A stretch of 52,260 bases of DNA, taken from an uncultured Bellilinea sp. (lineage in GTDB: Bacteria; Chloroflexota; Anaerolineae; Anaerolineales; Anaerolineaceae). Location of the stretch: positions 1 to 52,260 of the forward strand of contig CALHYE010000016.1 in assembly GCA_938040735.1 (NCBI GenBank). Direction: 5' to 3'. A program made the translations under genes and the position numbers. Each line of letters opens with the position of its first letter. Position 1 is the stretch's first letter. The notes beneath the pieces were generated by a model. That model was not told where the DNA came from and searched no databases. It saw nothing but the letters and a program-made list of their open reading frames with translations. Shown piece by piece: positions 8,025 through 15,923 of the stretch.

Positions 8025-9089
8025 TTAAACCTGAATAATATGGCTGGCTGCTCTTCGTAAACGATCTCGGATGGCCAGTCCTAATCCGTGCTCTCCAAAG
8101 TCGGTTGTCAGAATGACCTCAACCCCGGCCTGTTCGAGTGTGCGCATACCGGCGAATAAATTTCGTCCAATTTCTTGAAGGTCATTCAAGGAGCCCAGTG
8201 AAATTACCTCCAATTGCAGAAAGGATTCAAAATGATGGGTTTCTTCATCAACTGTGAGAATACCGACGGATTTTTGTTCCTCTTTTCGAGTTTGCGAAAT
8301 CTGTTCAAGGATTTTTTTTATGGCGATTTCACGATTTCCGGTGGTGTTTTCGATAAGGATCAGAGTTGAATGGGGTGAATAATGCCGGTCTAATAAACCC
8401 GGTGAAGGCATGGATTCCTGGCCTGTCCCGATTTTGTTTTTGGCGGCAAGACGAACGCTTCCAATTACCCGTTCAATTTCTTCGCGGGTTATTCCGCCCG
8501 GTCTCAATATCACTGGTGGGTCTTGAGTCAGATCAAGCACGGTGGATTCTAAACCGATGGGGCATTCTCCGCCATCAAGCACCAGATCAATTCGACCGCT
8601 AAGGTCGTCCAATACATGGCTTGCCTGAGTCGGGCTGGTGTGACCAAAGCGATTTGCTGAAGGGGCAGCGATGGGCAGGCCGCTTGCTGCAAGCAGAGCC
8701 TGAGCCACAGGATGAGAGGGCGCGCGGACTGCGACATGTTCCCCGCCAGCAGTTACATTTAGGGGAATGTCTGGTTTGCGGGGAAAGATTAAAGTGAGAG
8801 GACCGGGCCAAAACCGATTCACCAATAATTCGGCTTGGGGAGATTGAGCGATGATCACTTGATCCAGCCAGGTTTTGTTTTGAATGTGGACAATCAATGG
8901 GTCATTAGCTGGCCGGCCTTTTGCTAAAAAAATGCGCTGAACGGCTTGGCTGTTGAAGGCATTTGCCCCTAAGCCATACACCGTTTCAGTTGGAAATGCG
9001 ACCAAACCGCCTGTTCGGATGATTTGCGCGGCTTTTTGGATCATTTTTGGATCGGGGTAGAGCGGGTCTATTTTCAAAATCTCAGTCAT
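8025..9089 (-). CDS. sua5: Threonylcarbamoyl-AMP synthase, Sua5 type
   Basis: The 354-residue protein makes threonylcarbamoyl-AMP from threonine, bicarbonate and ATP, the first step of the t6A37 modification of ANN-decoding tRNAs. The YrdC domain spans about 13-205, with FPTETVYGLG (32-41), KGRPANDPL (57-65), SAN at 144-146 and LRPGGIT. The linker SPGLLDRHYSPH (229-240) leads into a C-terminal Sua5 domain (to 354), which distinguishes it from short TsaC. It lies 12 bases downstream of the nuclease lipoprotein gene on the same strand and probably shares its transcript. The Shine-Dalgarno signal is weak (GAGATGG). The alternative family name is YwlC. Confidence 0.95.
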   Translation of the reverse strand: MTEILKIDPLYPDPKMIQKAAQIIRTGGLVAFPTETVYGLGANAFNSQAVQRIFLAKGRPANDPLIVHIQNKTWLDQVIIAQSPQAELLVNRFWPGPLTLIFPRKPDIPLNVTAGGEHVAVRAPSHPVAQALLAASGLPIAAPSANRFGHTSPTQASHVLDDLSGRIDLVLDGGECPIGLESTVLDLTQDPPVILRPGGITREEIERVIGSVRLAAKNKIGTGQESMPSPGLLDRHYSPHSTLILIENTTGNREIAIKKILEQISQTRKEEQKSVGILTVDEETHHFESFLQLEVISLGSLNDLQEIGRNLFAGMRTLEQAGVEVILTTDFGEHGLGLAIRDRLRRAASHIIQV

Positions 9090-9101
9090 GCGAATCCATC
9101 T

Positions 9102-9641
9102 CTAATGAGTTTTCCAAATACCGCGCTGCATGGAAATCGCTTCTTGTTGCGCCTTGAGAAATAGGTCTTTGCAAGCGCTATCGGGTGGGTAATCTCTCTG
9201 GCGGGCAAATCCCATGCGAATCAATTCATAATTCACAAAAACCCCATCCACAAATACATATCGCAACAGCCTTCCGAAACGGTCGGTTTCCGAAGTGTCC
9301 CTGTAAAGGGTGATGGTTTGATTTTCTACAAGCTCTTTGTTGAATTGTAACGCTTGTTCGGCGAGGTCTTTTTCTTCCGAGTCTAGTTCAGGGGCATTAA
9401 TTCCGATATAGCGCAGGTTGGTCTTTTGATTATTAAGCTCGATTTTGATCGTATCCCCATCAATTACCGAGACAACTTTGGCAATTTGTGGATCTTCTGT
9501 TGTCGGAATGCACTCAAATTCACTGGCTAGCTCAATGGGCTGAGAAAAGTCTGCTCTTTGAGAACTGCAGCCTTCCAAAATGAAATTAATCAAAAATAGA
9601 AAAATTATGAGATGAATAATCTTCATCGGTTTGGTTTTCAT
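9102..9641 (-). CDS. Thermonuclease (SNase)-family lipoprotein
   Basis: A staphylococcal-nuclease-like domain on a lipoprotein anchor. From the ATG at 9641 the protein has 179 residues, with a hydrophobic signal ending in LEGC, giving lipidated C25. The nuclease core has the Ca2+ site around DGDTIKIEL and the catalytic Arg and Glu in LRYIGINAPE. The second catalytic Arg is in DRFGRLLRYV. The family cleaves DNA and RNA outside the cytoplasm. The frame extends to 9725, but those extra residues are not signal-peptide-like and would nearly touch the divergent channel gene. An ATG at 9626 is also possible, as neither start has a clear Shine-Dalgarno. It is probably co-transcribed with sua5. Confidence 0.88.
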   Translation of the reverse strand: MKTKPMKIIHLIIFLFLINFILEGCSSQRADFSQPIELASEFECIPTTEDPQIAKVVSVIDGDTIKIELNNQKTNLRYIGINAPELDSEEKDLAEQALQFNKELVENQTITLYRDTSETDRFGRLLRYVFVDGVFVNYELIRMGFARQRDYPPDSACKDLFLKAQQEAISMQRGIWKTH

Positions 9642-9726
9642 CGGATTATCAGCAAGAGGCTTATATTGCGCCAAACGAAGTGGTATTATAAGCCAATATC
9701 TCTGAGAATGTGATGCAGGAAACAAG

Positions 9727-10539
9727 ATGAGTAAGAGAAATTCGATCCAGAAAAAATTGTATCAAATCATTTTTGAGCATGATACTTGGGAAGGTCGGAT
9801 TTTTGATGTGATTCTGATCATCCTGATTTTGGCCAGCGTGACTGCCGTGATGGCCGATAGCATGGCGGATATTTCGCTGCGGTATGGTCATTATCTGTTT
9901 ATTCTGGAATGGTTTTTCACGATTTTATTTACCATCGAGTATATTCTGCGGCTTTACAGTTCCCCAAACGCTGCTTATTATGCCCGCAGTTTTTACGGTC
10001 TGATTGACTTAACGGCGATATTACCCACCTATGTCAGTTTATTTTTCCCAGAAAGTCGTTTTTTGATCGTGATTCGGGTGCTACGCGTTCTGCGTATCTT
10101 CAGAATTTTGAAATTGATGGAATACGTAGAAGAATTAGAAATCCTGCGGAGCGCAATCGAATCCAGCTGGCGAAGGATTTTGGTGTTCCTTACAACGGTA
10201 TTAACTGTTGTGCTGATTGTTGGCTCGTTAATGTATCTGATCGAGGGGCCAGAGGCTGGGTATACCAGTATCCCCCGCAGCGTTTACTGGGCGGTAGTGA
10301 CGGTTACAACGGTAGGTTATGGGGATATCACCCCATTGACACCACTGGGTCAGACGCTGGCCGCTTTTTTGATGATCCTTGGTTATGGTTTGATTGCAGT
10401 ACCTTCAGGAATTGTAACCCTTGAATTGGGAAAGGAGAAACAGCGCCGCCGCCGATTGAACCGGGTTTGTCCAAATTGCAATCATCACGGTCACGATCAA
10501 GATGCCCGCTTTTGCAAGCTCTGCGGTGCCGAATTGTAG
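9727..10539 (+). CDS. Voltage-sensor potassium channel with C-terminal zinc ribbon
   Basis: A 270-residue six-TM K+ channel subunit of the Kv type. Approximate segments are S1 25-44, S2 53-78, S3 88-106, S4 111-130, S5 149-173 and S6 207-233. S4 carries regularly spaced arginines (R111, R117, R120, R123, R126). The selectivity filter TVGYGD is at 195-200. After a very basic stretch (RRRR near 240) the protein ends in a four-cysteine zinc ribbon (C248, C251, C263, C266) instead of the RCK or cyclic-nucleotide domain often found. AGGAAAC precedes the ATG. It is divergent from the nuclease gene. It presumably forms a tetramer in the plasma membrane. Confidence 0.92.
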   Translation: MSKRNSIQKKLYQIIFEHDTWEGRIFDVILIILILASVTAVMADSMADISLRYGHYLFILEWFFTILFTIEYILRLYSSPNAAYYARSFYGLIDLTAILPTYVSLFFPESRFLIVIRVLRVLRIFRILKLMEYVEELEILRSAIESSWRRILVFLTTVLTVVLIVGSLMYLIEGPEAGYTSIPRSVYWAVVTVTTVGYGDITPLTPLGQTLAAFLMILGYGLIAVPSGIVTLELGKEKQRRRRLNRVCPNCNHHGHDQDARFCKLCGAEL

Positions 10540-10647
10540 ACAACCGGAGGCGGATCTGGAAAATGGTGAGAGAAAAAAACCAATCGGAATTTATTTTTCC
10601 TATAAAATTTCTCTTATTATTTCAGCAACGAGGAGGTTGACAGGACT

Positions 10648-12225
10648 ATGGCTCAAAACAAAGGGGAAAGCATTCAACAGGAAGCCGGTAAACTAAAACG
10701 CGAATTAACCCTTTTGCCCTTATTTGGCTTAATTTATTTTACGGTTTGTGGGGGCGCTTTTGGGATTGAACCATTGGTCGGGTTGTCTGGACCGGGGATG
10801 GCATTGGTTTTAATTGTGTTGACGCCGTTGATTTTTAGCATCCCTAATATGTTATTGGTGCGTGAAATGACTTCGATGATGCCGGTTGAGGGAGGTTATT
10901 ATCATTGGGTCAAGCAAGCTTTTGGACCGTTTGCCGGTTTTATGGCGGGATGGATGAACTGGGTGGTATCCTGGGTGGATGTGGCTATTTATCCCGTTTT
11001 GGCAGCCTATTATCTGGGGTATTTTATTCCCGCCCTGCGTACCGGCATGATCATTGATGGCGTTGAAATACCAGCGTGGGTTTTATCCTGGTTGGTTGCC
11101 CTGGTTTTGATCTGGATCATTACGGGGTTAAATATTCGAGGAGCAAGGCTGGCCGGTATGACAGCCAATGGTTTGGGAATTATCATGATCATCCCTTTAA
11201 TTCTGATGTCCGGTTTGGGGATTTTCCAATGGATCAGGGGAGGGGCAACCCTTTCCATTCCACTTTTACCGGAAGGGGAGTCGATAACCGGGGCGCTCAG
11301 CGTAGGTCTATTTGTGGTGATGTGGAATTTTATGGGATGGGAACTTCCCGCTGCGGCGGGGGATGAGATTGTGAACCCCAAACGGACTTATCCGATTGCA
11401 ATGGTATTGGTTTTAATTGCAGCCATTGCCACGTATTCTCTGCCTGTCACAGCCGGTTTGTTTGGCGGAGCCGGAGAAGACGGTAAATACCATTTGTGGG
11501 GGCAGGAAGAACCCGAAGTTGGCGCCGGTATTGGTGTCCTCATGGCAGAGTACGGGATCAAAGAGGAAACACTGGTTGAATGGGGTGTGGATCCACGCGC
11601 TTCGGTTGGCTGGGAATTTCCAGATATTGCTCATGCAATCGCTGATAAAGTTACCGGCGTAAAAAACAGCCCGCTAGCCGGCGTTTTGGGTTTACTGGTC
11701 ACAATTTCGGCAATCCTAAGTATGATTGGGCTTTTTATTGGGAATGGTTTGGGAGGGACAAGAGTTCCATTCGCAATGGCTGAAGATGGGATGATGCCCA
11801 CTTTTCTGACAAGAGTCCATCCTAAATTTGGCACACCTTATGTCTCCATTCTCCTCTGTGGTGTGATTTACTCGATATTTTCATTGCAGCCTTTTGCCTT
11901 TTTGGTGGTTGTGGATGTGTTCTTAAATATGATGGTGTTGTTTGTTCAATTTTTAGCGCTATGGAAATTGCGTTTTTCAATTCCGGAAGTACCTAGAAAA
12001 AAGATACCGGGTGGAACCATTGGGCTTTTTTTGGCAACTTTAGGGCCTTCCATTGTAATCTTCGTAGCCATTTACAGTCAGCTGGTTGAAGAAGGCTTAA
12101 ATTCCCTCTGGTTGGCGCTGGCATTCATTGTTTTAGGAACATTGCTTTATGTACCGATCCGCAAGTTTGTTAAGCCGGGAATTCCGGATGTTGATCCTTT
12201 CCGGTTGGAACCTGAAGAAGCATGA
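10648..12225 (+). CDS. APC-superfamily amino acid permease
   Basis: A 525-residue polytopic protein with about 12 hydrophobic segments. Its N-terminal GLIYFTVCGGAFGIEPLVG matches the glycine-rich TM1 of amino acid/polyamine/organocation permeases, and EGGYYHWVKQAFGP matches the loop after TM2. A hydrophilic insert of about 70 residues (roughly 275-345, between TM7 and TM8) is longer than usual. It likely imports an amino acid or amine by secondary transport; the substrate is unknown. AGGAGG lies about 11 bases before the ATG. It is followed 86 bases later by a CBS-CBS-ACT protein, which could be an amino-acid or nucleotide sensor for the same process; that link is inference. Confidence 0.9.
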   Translation: MAQNKGESIQQEAGKLKRELTLLPLFGLIYFTVCGGAFGIEPLVGLSGPGMALVLIVLTPLIFSIPNMLLVREMTSMMPVEGGYYHWVKQAFGPFAGFMAGWMNWVVSWVDVAIYPVLAAYYLGYFIPALRTGMIIDGVEIPAWVLSWLVALVLIWIITGLNIRGARLAGMTANGLGIIMIIPLILMSGLGIFQWIRGGATLSIPLLPEGESITGALSVGLFVVMWNFMGWELPAAAGDEIVNPKRTYPIAMVLVLIAAIATYSLPVTAGLFGGAGEDGKYHLWGQEEPEVGAGIGVLMAEYGIKEETLVEWGVDPRASVGWEFPDIAHAIADKVTGVKNSPLAGVLGLLVTISAILSMIGLFIGNGLGGTRVPFAMAEDGMMPTFLTRVHPKFGTPYVSILLCGVIYSIFSLQPFAFLVVVDVFLNMMVLFVQFLALWKLRFSIPEVPRKKIPGGTIGLFLATLGPSIVIFVAIYSQLVEEGLNSLWLALAFIVLGTLLYVPIRKFVKPGIPDVDPFRLEPEEA

Positions 12226-12311
12226 CTTGGGAAAACAAAGAGATTCGCACAATTCTCAGGATTTGATAGAATAGAGATGTCGAATTTTGAAAACCAAGGA
12301 GAAAAAGCCCT

Positions 12312-12965
12312 ATGTTAGTCGGTGAGCGAATGTCAACCCCTGTATTGACCATTGAGCCGGATGTGCCGGTTCAGGATGCCCTGGCAAGGATGCGCAAAGA
12401 CAAAGTGAGACGATATCCGGTTGTGGATAAACGCGGGAAATTGATCGGTATTGTGACCAATACCGACTTGATGAATGCTCAGCCTTCTGAGGCGACCACT
12501 CTGAGTGTGTGGGAAATCAATTATTTGCTGAGTAAGATCACGGTTGAACGGGTGATGACCAAAAATGTGATTGTCACTCAGGAAGATTGCCCGATTGAAG
12601 AAGCGGCTCGCATCATGGCGGATAATAAGATTGGGGGTCTTCCGGTCATGCGCGGCGAGAGTCTGGTAGGCATCATCACCGAAACGGATTTGTTCAATAT
12701 CCTTCTGGAGATGCTAGGCGCTCGAAAATCCGGTGTTCGATTGACGGTTGAGTTGTTGGATCAGCCCGGCAAATTGCATGAATTATCGGGCGCTATTTAT
12801 AATTTGGGGGGGAACATTGTAGGGTTAGGCACTATGCTGGGCGAAAGAGCAGAAACGCAAAATGTAACCGTCAAGGTCAATGGAGTTAAGCTGGAAGATT
12901 TGAAAAAAGCGGTTACTCCAATTGTTGAGAGAATTATTGATATTCGCGAGACCAGCATGGCGTAA
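12312..12965 (+). CDS. CBS-CBS-ACT domain regulatory protein (AcuB-like)
   Basis: A 217-residue cytoplasmic protein with two CBS domains (about 1-58 and 76-134), each starting with a VGERMSTPV- or VERVMTKNV-like strand, and a C-terminal ACT domain (about 142-214). CBS pairs bind adenine nucleotides and ACT domains bind amino acids; this architecture is typical of AcuB-like proteins, whose targets are mostly unknown. AAGGAG lies about 10 bases before the ATG. A strong terminator follows at 12986. It is the second gene after the permease on the same strand. Confidence 0.88.
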   Translation: MLVGERMSTPVLTIEPDVPVQDALARMRKDKVRRYPVVDKRGKLIGIVTNTDLMNAQPSEATTLSVWEINYLLSKITVERVMTKNVIVTQEDCPIEEAARIMADNKIGGLPVMRGESLVGIITETDLFNILLEMLGARKSGVRLTVELLDQPGKLHELSGAIYNLGGNIVGLGTMLGERAETQNVTVKVNGVKLEDLKKAVTPIVERIIDIRETSMA

Positions 12966-12985
12966 AAAATAGGTTCATTTACAAA

Positions 12986-13024
12986 ACGGCGCTTCATGAG
13001 AGGAGAAGCGCCGTCTTTTATTTT
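12986..13024 (+). terminator. Intrinsic terminator after the CBS-ACT gene
   Basis: ACGGCGCTTC (12986-12995) pairs with GAAGCGCCGT (13005-13014) and is followed by CTTTTATTTT. It is a typical Rho-independent signal. Confidence 0.88.
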
Positions 13025-13060
13025 AAGACCATTCAATTTAGAAAATTTCAAAAAAAGGTT

Positions 13061-13121
13061 ATAGATACTATCTATTAGGATGAAATTTTTGTATAATAAA
13101 TATGGTACTTGATTTCAAGTA
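13061..13121 (+). promoter_or_regulatory. Promoter with two candidate operator palindromes
   Basis: A perfect -10 hexamer TATAAT lies at 13092-13097. Around it are two palindromes. ATAGAT-ACT-ATCTAT (13061-13075) sits where a -35 element would be, and TACTTG-ATTT-CAAGTA (13106-13121) sits just after the start point. The -35 itself is poor, which would fit an activator- or repressor-controlled promoter for the small membrane gene at 13186. Assignment is by pattern only. Confidence 0.4.
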
Positions 13122-13185
13122 TATATGACACAAGCGGGTTGATATATATATTCGATTGTTGGATCAGTGCGGGCAGGAGGGCGCT

Positions 13186-13440
13186 ATGTTTTACGTGATT
13201 GTTGCGTTGTGGGCAGTTGGGTGTGTAGCGTGCTGGTTGTTGCGGCGGGTACAAAAGAAAGTGTTGACAGCAACTTGTATTGCAATACCCCTTGTCGGAG
13301 CATCAGTTTCTCTGGTTCTAATGAACACTTATGAAAAAGGTATGGCAATTGCTGTCATCTTGTTGAGTGTGTATATTTTTATCATCTTCATGTCAGCTTT
13401 ACTGACCTATCGGACGAATCAGCAGCATCCTGGCTCATAG
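13186..13440 (+). CDS. Small three-TM membrane protein of unknown function
   Basis: An 84-residue, mostly hydrophobic protein with about three membrane segments (roughly 2-20, 26-44 and 52-74) and a short polar tail. I do not recognise a family. The ATG at 13186 is chosen over an upstream in-frame start at 13156 because AGGAGG lies 6 bases before it. It is a single-gene unit between the CBS-ACT terminator and the large terminator at 13527, behind a promoter that carries two palindromes. Confidence 0.6.
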   Translation: MFYVIVALWAVGCVACWLLRRVQKKVLTATCIAIPLVGASVSLVLMNTYEKGMAIAVILLSVYIFIIFMSALLTYRTNQQHPGS

Positions 13441-13526
13441 TTATCCTGGAAGGTTAGGGGCTTTACCCTTTCCCTCGTTCAAACAGAGGTAACTCTTTTG
13501 AGGGATAAAACTATTGTTCCCAAATA

Positions 13527-13570
13527 AAAACAGAGACTGTTCTTATAATTTCGAGAACAGTCTCTGTTTT
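13527..13570. terminator. Strong bidirectional terminator
   Basis: AAAACAGAGACTGTTCT (13527-13543) and AGAACAGTCTCTGTTTT (13554-13570) form a perfect 17-pair stem with a 10-base loop. The A- and T-tracts let it serve both the small membrane gene and the convergent TSUP gene. Confidence 0.9.
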
Positions 13571-13588
13571 GTAGTGATCTGTAATTAC

Positions 13589-14338
13589 TTACCGAATGAA
13601 TAATAAACTGAAAAGCTTATAGGCGGTCATGACCACGATGACGCTACCAAACATTTGTTTTAGGCGTTGGTTAGGGACAAAACTGCTGGTGATTCGGGCG
13701 CCAACGAAAGACAACCCAGCGCCGACGACAAGAAGAATCAGAGTTAGAGTTGGATCCCATACAGCGGTCTTGAGGTGAGGAATAAGCGCTGAAAATGAAG
13801 GAGGAGTGACAGCGAAGGCATTGATGCCAGCTGCCCGTTTGGGCTCAAATCCAACCAAAATCAACGTAGGCAGTAATAAAAATCCTGGCCCGACTCCAAG
13901 AAAACCGGCAAGGACAGATATCGGGATTGCCAAAATGAGCGCAAGCTTAAAGTTTTCTTGTCCCTCTTCCCTTTTCTGGATTGGTCTAAACAAATTAAAG
14001 GCCAGAAAAATCACTGAAGCAAAGTAAATTACTAAAATCACAATTTGCGGGATGAGTTGGGCAAGCCACGAGCCTAACGGCGCTGAAACCGTAGTGACGA
14101 TTCCGAGAAGAATGGCTTTCTTCCAATCAATTAGACCGCTGCGCGCGAATCCAAAAGCAGAAAATAGGGCTGTAACACCGTTGAGCAAAAGCGTTAGGGG
14201 TTGAACCTGATGCACGATATCGGTCATAAAAAATGAAAAGAATGGTAAAGCGGCAAATGCTACGCCAAGCCCCAGCATTCCGCTTAGTAAAGATAGTACT
14301 GCTAAGCCTGCAATGAGCCAAAGATTTAAGGTTGTCAT
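13589..14338 (-). CDS. TSUP (TauE/SafE) family membrane transporter
   Basis: A 249-residue protein with about eight hydrophobic helices and the two-fold TSUP organisation (GMLGLGVAFAALPFFS near the N-terminus and GFLGVGPGFLLLPTL in the second half). Family members export sulfite, sulfoacetate or related anions; the substrate here is not evident. The ATG at 14338 is chosen over 14350 because GGAGGAAT sits between them, 4 bases before 14338. It is preceded by a leader rich in inverted repeats (14378-14492) and followed by the bidirectional terminator. Confidence 0.88.
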   Translation of the reverse strand: MTTLNLWLIAGLAVLSLLSGMLGLGVAFAALPFFSFFMTDIVHQVQPLTLLLNGVTALFSAFGFARSGLIDWKKAILLGIVTTVSAPLGSWLAQLIPQIVILVIYFASVIFLAFNLFRPIQKREEGQENFKLALILAIPISVLAGFLGVGPGFLLLPTLILVGFEPKRAAGINAFAVTPPSFSALIPHLKTAVWDPTLTLILLVVGAGLSFVGARITSSFVPNQRLKQMFGSVIVVMTAYKLFSLLFIR

Positions 14339-14811
14339 CAATTCCTCCATAAATGGGTATTAGAATGGTTTTGAGAGCGATCAACCAAAAAATCCCTGCA
14401 AAGTTCCTCTTTGGTTGATCGGTATGTCCTTATTCCGGTTGAGCATATCGTTCAAACCGCCCCAGTCCAGCAGGGATATGGTTGGAACTTTGATGCTATT
14501 CGAAGCAATTTTTCTTTCCTTTCCAACACTCTAACCTCAAAAAATAAACAAAGTTGTTTTCCGTTCCGCGGTGAGTTGGGTTGGCGCTTCCTTGCTAAAT
14601 GATTCTGGAAAAGTCAACTCTGTTTAGTTCTCAATTATATTCATGAATTTGAATATGATTTTACTTCGAAAATATAGGCGTTCAAGTGATTAAAAGCAGG
14701 ATAAGTCCGTTACAAATGTAATCCAAACTTATGGATACCTGCCTTGTGGGAAATGATTTTGGTGAACTCTGGTAAAATTCTTTTTTGAAAAACCTTGCCC
14801 AGGAGTTTTAG
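14339..14811. other. 473-base gene-free stretch with inverted repeats
   Basis: No convincing gene was found. It holds a 12-base inverted repeat, CGATCAACCAAA (14378-14389) and TTTGGTTGATCG (14410-14421). Two further mutually complementary pairs follow: ATCCCTGC (14392-14399) with GCAGGGAT (14470-14477), and CAAAGTTCC (14399-14407) with GGAACTTTG (14484-14492). A 7-base inverted repeat, ATATTCA/TGAATAT (14637-14656), lies upstream of the epimerase. The first three could fold in the leader of the TSUP mRNA on the minus strand. No known riboswitch class was recognised. Confidence 0.5.
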
Positions 14812-15852
14812 ATGAAGGTTTATATAACCGGTATTAGCGGCTTTTTGAGTATTAATTTGGTACGCTACTTGTTACAACACGGATATACGGAAATTTCGGG
14901 GATTGATTTGGTGGATTTTACCTATCCCGAAAGAGACAAAATCGAGTTTTTACAGGGGGATATTCGCCATCCTGAGGATGTTCGCAAAAGCATGCAGGGG
15001 GCTGATATCGTCATCCACACCGCTGCGGCGTTACCCCTCTACACCCCTGAGGAAATTTATTCCACCGATGTGGAAGGAACTCGGATTGTCCTGGAACAAG
15101 CCTTGGAATATGGAGTTAAACGATTTATCCATATCTCCAGCACGGCGGTCTACGGCGTTCCAGACCATCACCCTTTATATGAAACCGATCCCCTTGTGGG
15201 TGTTGGTCCCTACGGCAAAGCCAAAATTCAGGCTGAAGAAATTTGTCTGGAATATCGCCAAAAGGGGATGTGTGTTCCGATTTTGCGTCCTAAGTCCTTC
15301 ATTGGCCCGGAACGTTTGGGGGTTTTTGCCATCTTTTATGAATGGGCAAGCGAAGGTAAAAATTTTCCGATGATTGGATTGGGAAATAATCGTTATCAAT
15401 TACTGGATGTTGAAGATCTGTGTGATGCAATCTATGCGTGCATGACATTGGATCAAGAACGGGTAAACGACACCTTCAACATCGGCGCAGCTGAATTTAC
15501 AACGATGAAGGAAGATTATCAAGCGGTGCTGGATGAAGCCGGTTTTGGGAAACGGATTATTCCTTTTCCGGCAGGTCCGGTGGTATTGGCATTAAAAGTG
15601 TTAGAAGCGCTAAAGTTATCTCCGCTGTATCCGTGGATTTACGAGACAGCCTCGAAAGACTCTTTCGTTTCAATTGAAAAAGCCCAAAGAATTTTAGGAT
15701 TTCAACCGAAATATTCCAACAAAGAGGCGTTATTGCGGAATTATCGTTGGTATTTGGAAAATAAAGATACTTTTAGAGAAGGGGAGGCAGGGGTCACTCA
15801 CCGCGTGCCCTGGAAGCAAAAAGCGCTGAAAGTCGCTAAGGTTTTCTTCTAA
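14812..15852 (+). CDS. NAD(P)-dependent epimerase/dehydratase (extended SDR)
   Basis: A 346-residue extended short-chain dehydrogenase. The N-terminal [11 protein letters not shown] is the nucleotide-binding TGxxGF motif (residues 6-16), S109/S110 and Y134-x3-K138 form the catalytic triad, and the D50-I51 region binds the adenine. Such enzymes act on nucleotide sugars or sterol-like substrates; the substrate is not identifiable. The C-terminal [19 protein letters not shown] resembles UDP-sugar epimerases of archaea and Chloroflexota. AGGAG lies 9 bases before the ATG. It is a single-gene unit ended by the terminator at 15870. Confidence 0.9.
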   Translation: MKVYITGISGFLSINLVRYLLQHGYTEISGIDLVDFTYPERDKIEFLQGDIRHPEDVRKSMQGADIVIHTAAALPLYTPEEIYSTDVEGTRIVLEQALEYGVKRFIHISSTAVYGVPDHHPLYETDPLVGVGPYGKAKIQAEEICLEYRQKGMCVPILRPKSFIGPERLGVFAIFYEWASEGKNFPMIGLGNNRYQLLDVEDLCDAIYACMTLDQERVNDTFNIGAAEFTTMKEDYQAVLDEAGFGKRIIPFPAGPVVLALKVLEALKLSPLYPWIYETASKDSFVSIEKAQRILGFQPKYSNKEALLRNYRWYLENKDTFREGEAGVTHRVPWKQKALKVAKVFF

Positions 15853-15869
15853 GCCTGTATATCAAATGA

Positions 15870-15913
15870 AAAAAGTACGCCCTCGCTGTTGAATTGCTGA
15901 GGGCGTACTTTTT
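15870..15913. terminator. Bidirectional terminator between epimerase and MFS genes
   Basis: AAAAAGTACGCCCTC (15870-15884) and GAGGGCGTACTTTTT (15899-15913) form a perfect 15-pair stem with a 14-base loop. It lies between convergent genes. Confidence 0.92.
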
Positions 15914-15923
15914 AGCTATCTCT

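Noticed and set aside
10540-10647. Possible riboswitch ahead of the amino-acid permease
   Set aside because: Only A+T-rich sequence and a TATAAAAT-like word; no conserved aptamer blocks or hairpin-terminator pair.
14411-14602. 63-residue plus-strand frame in the 14.4 kb gap
   Set aside because: No ribosome site, no recognisable composition, and it begins inside an inverted repeat; treated as non-coding.
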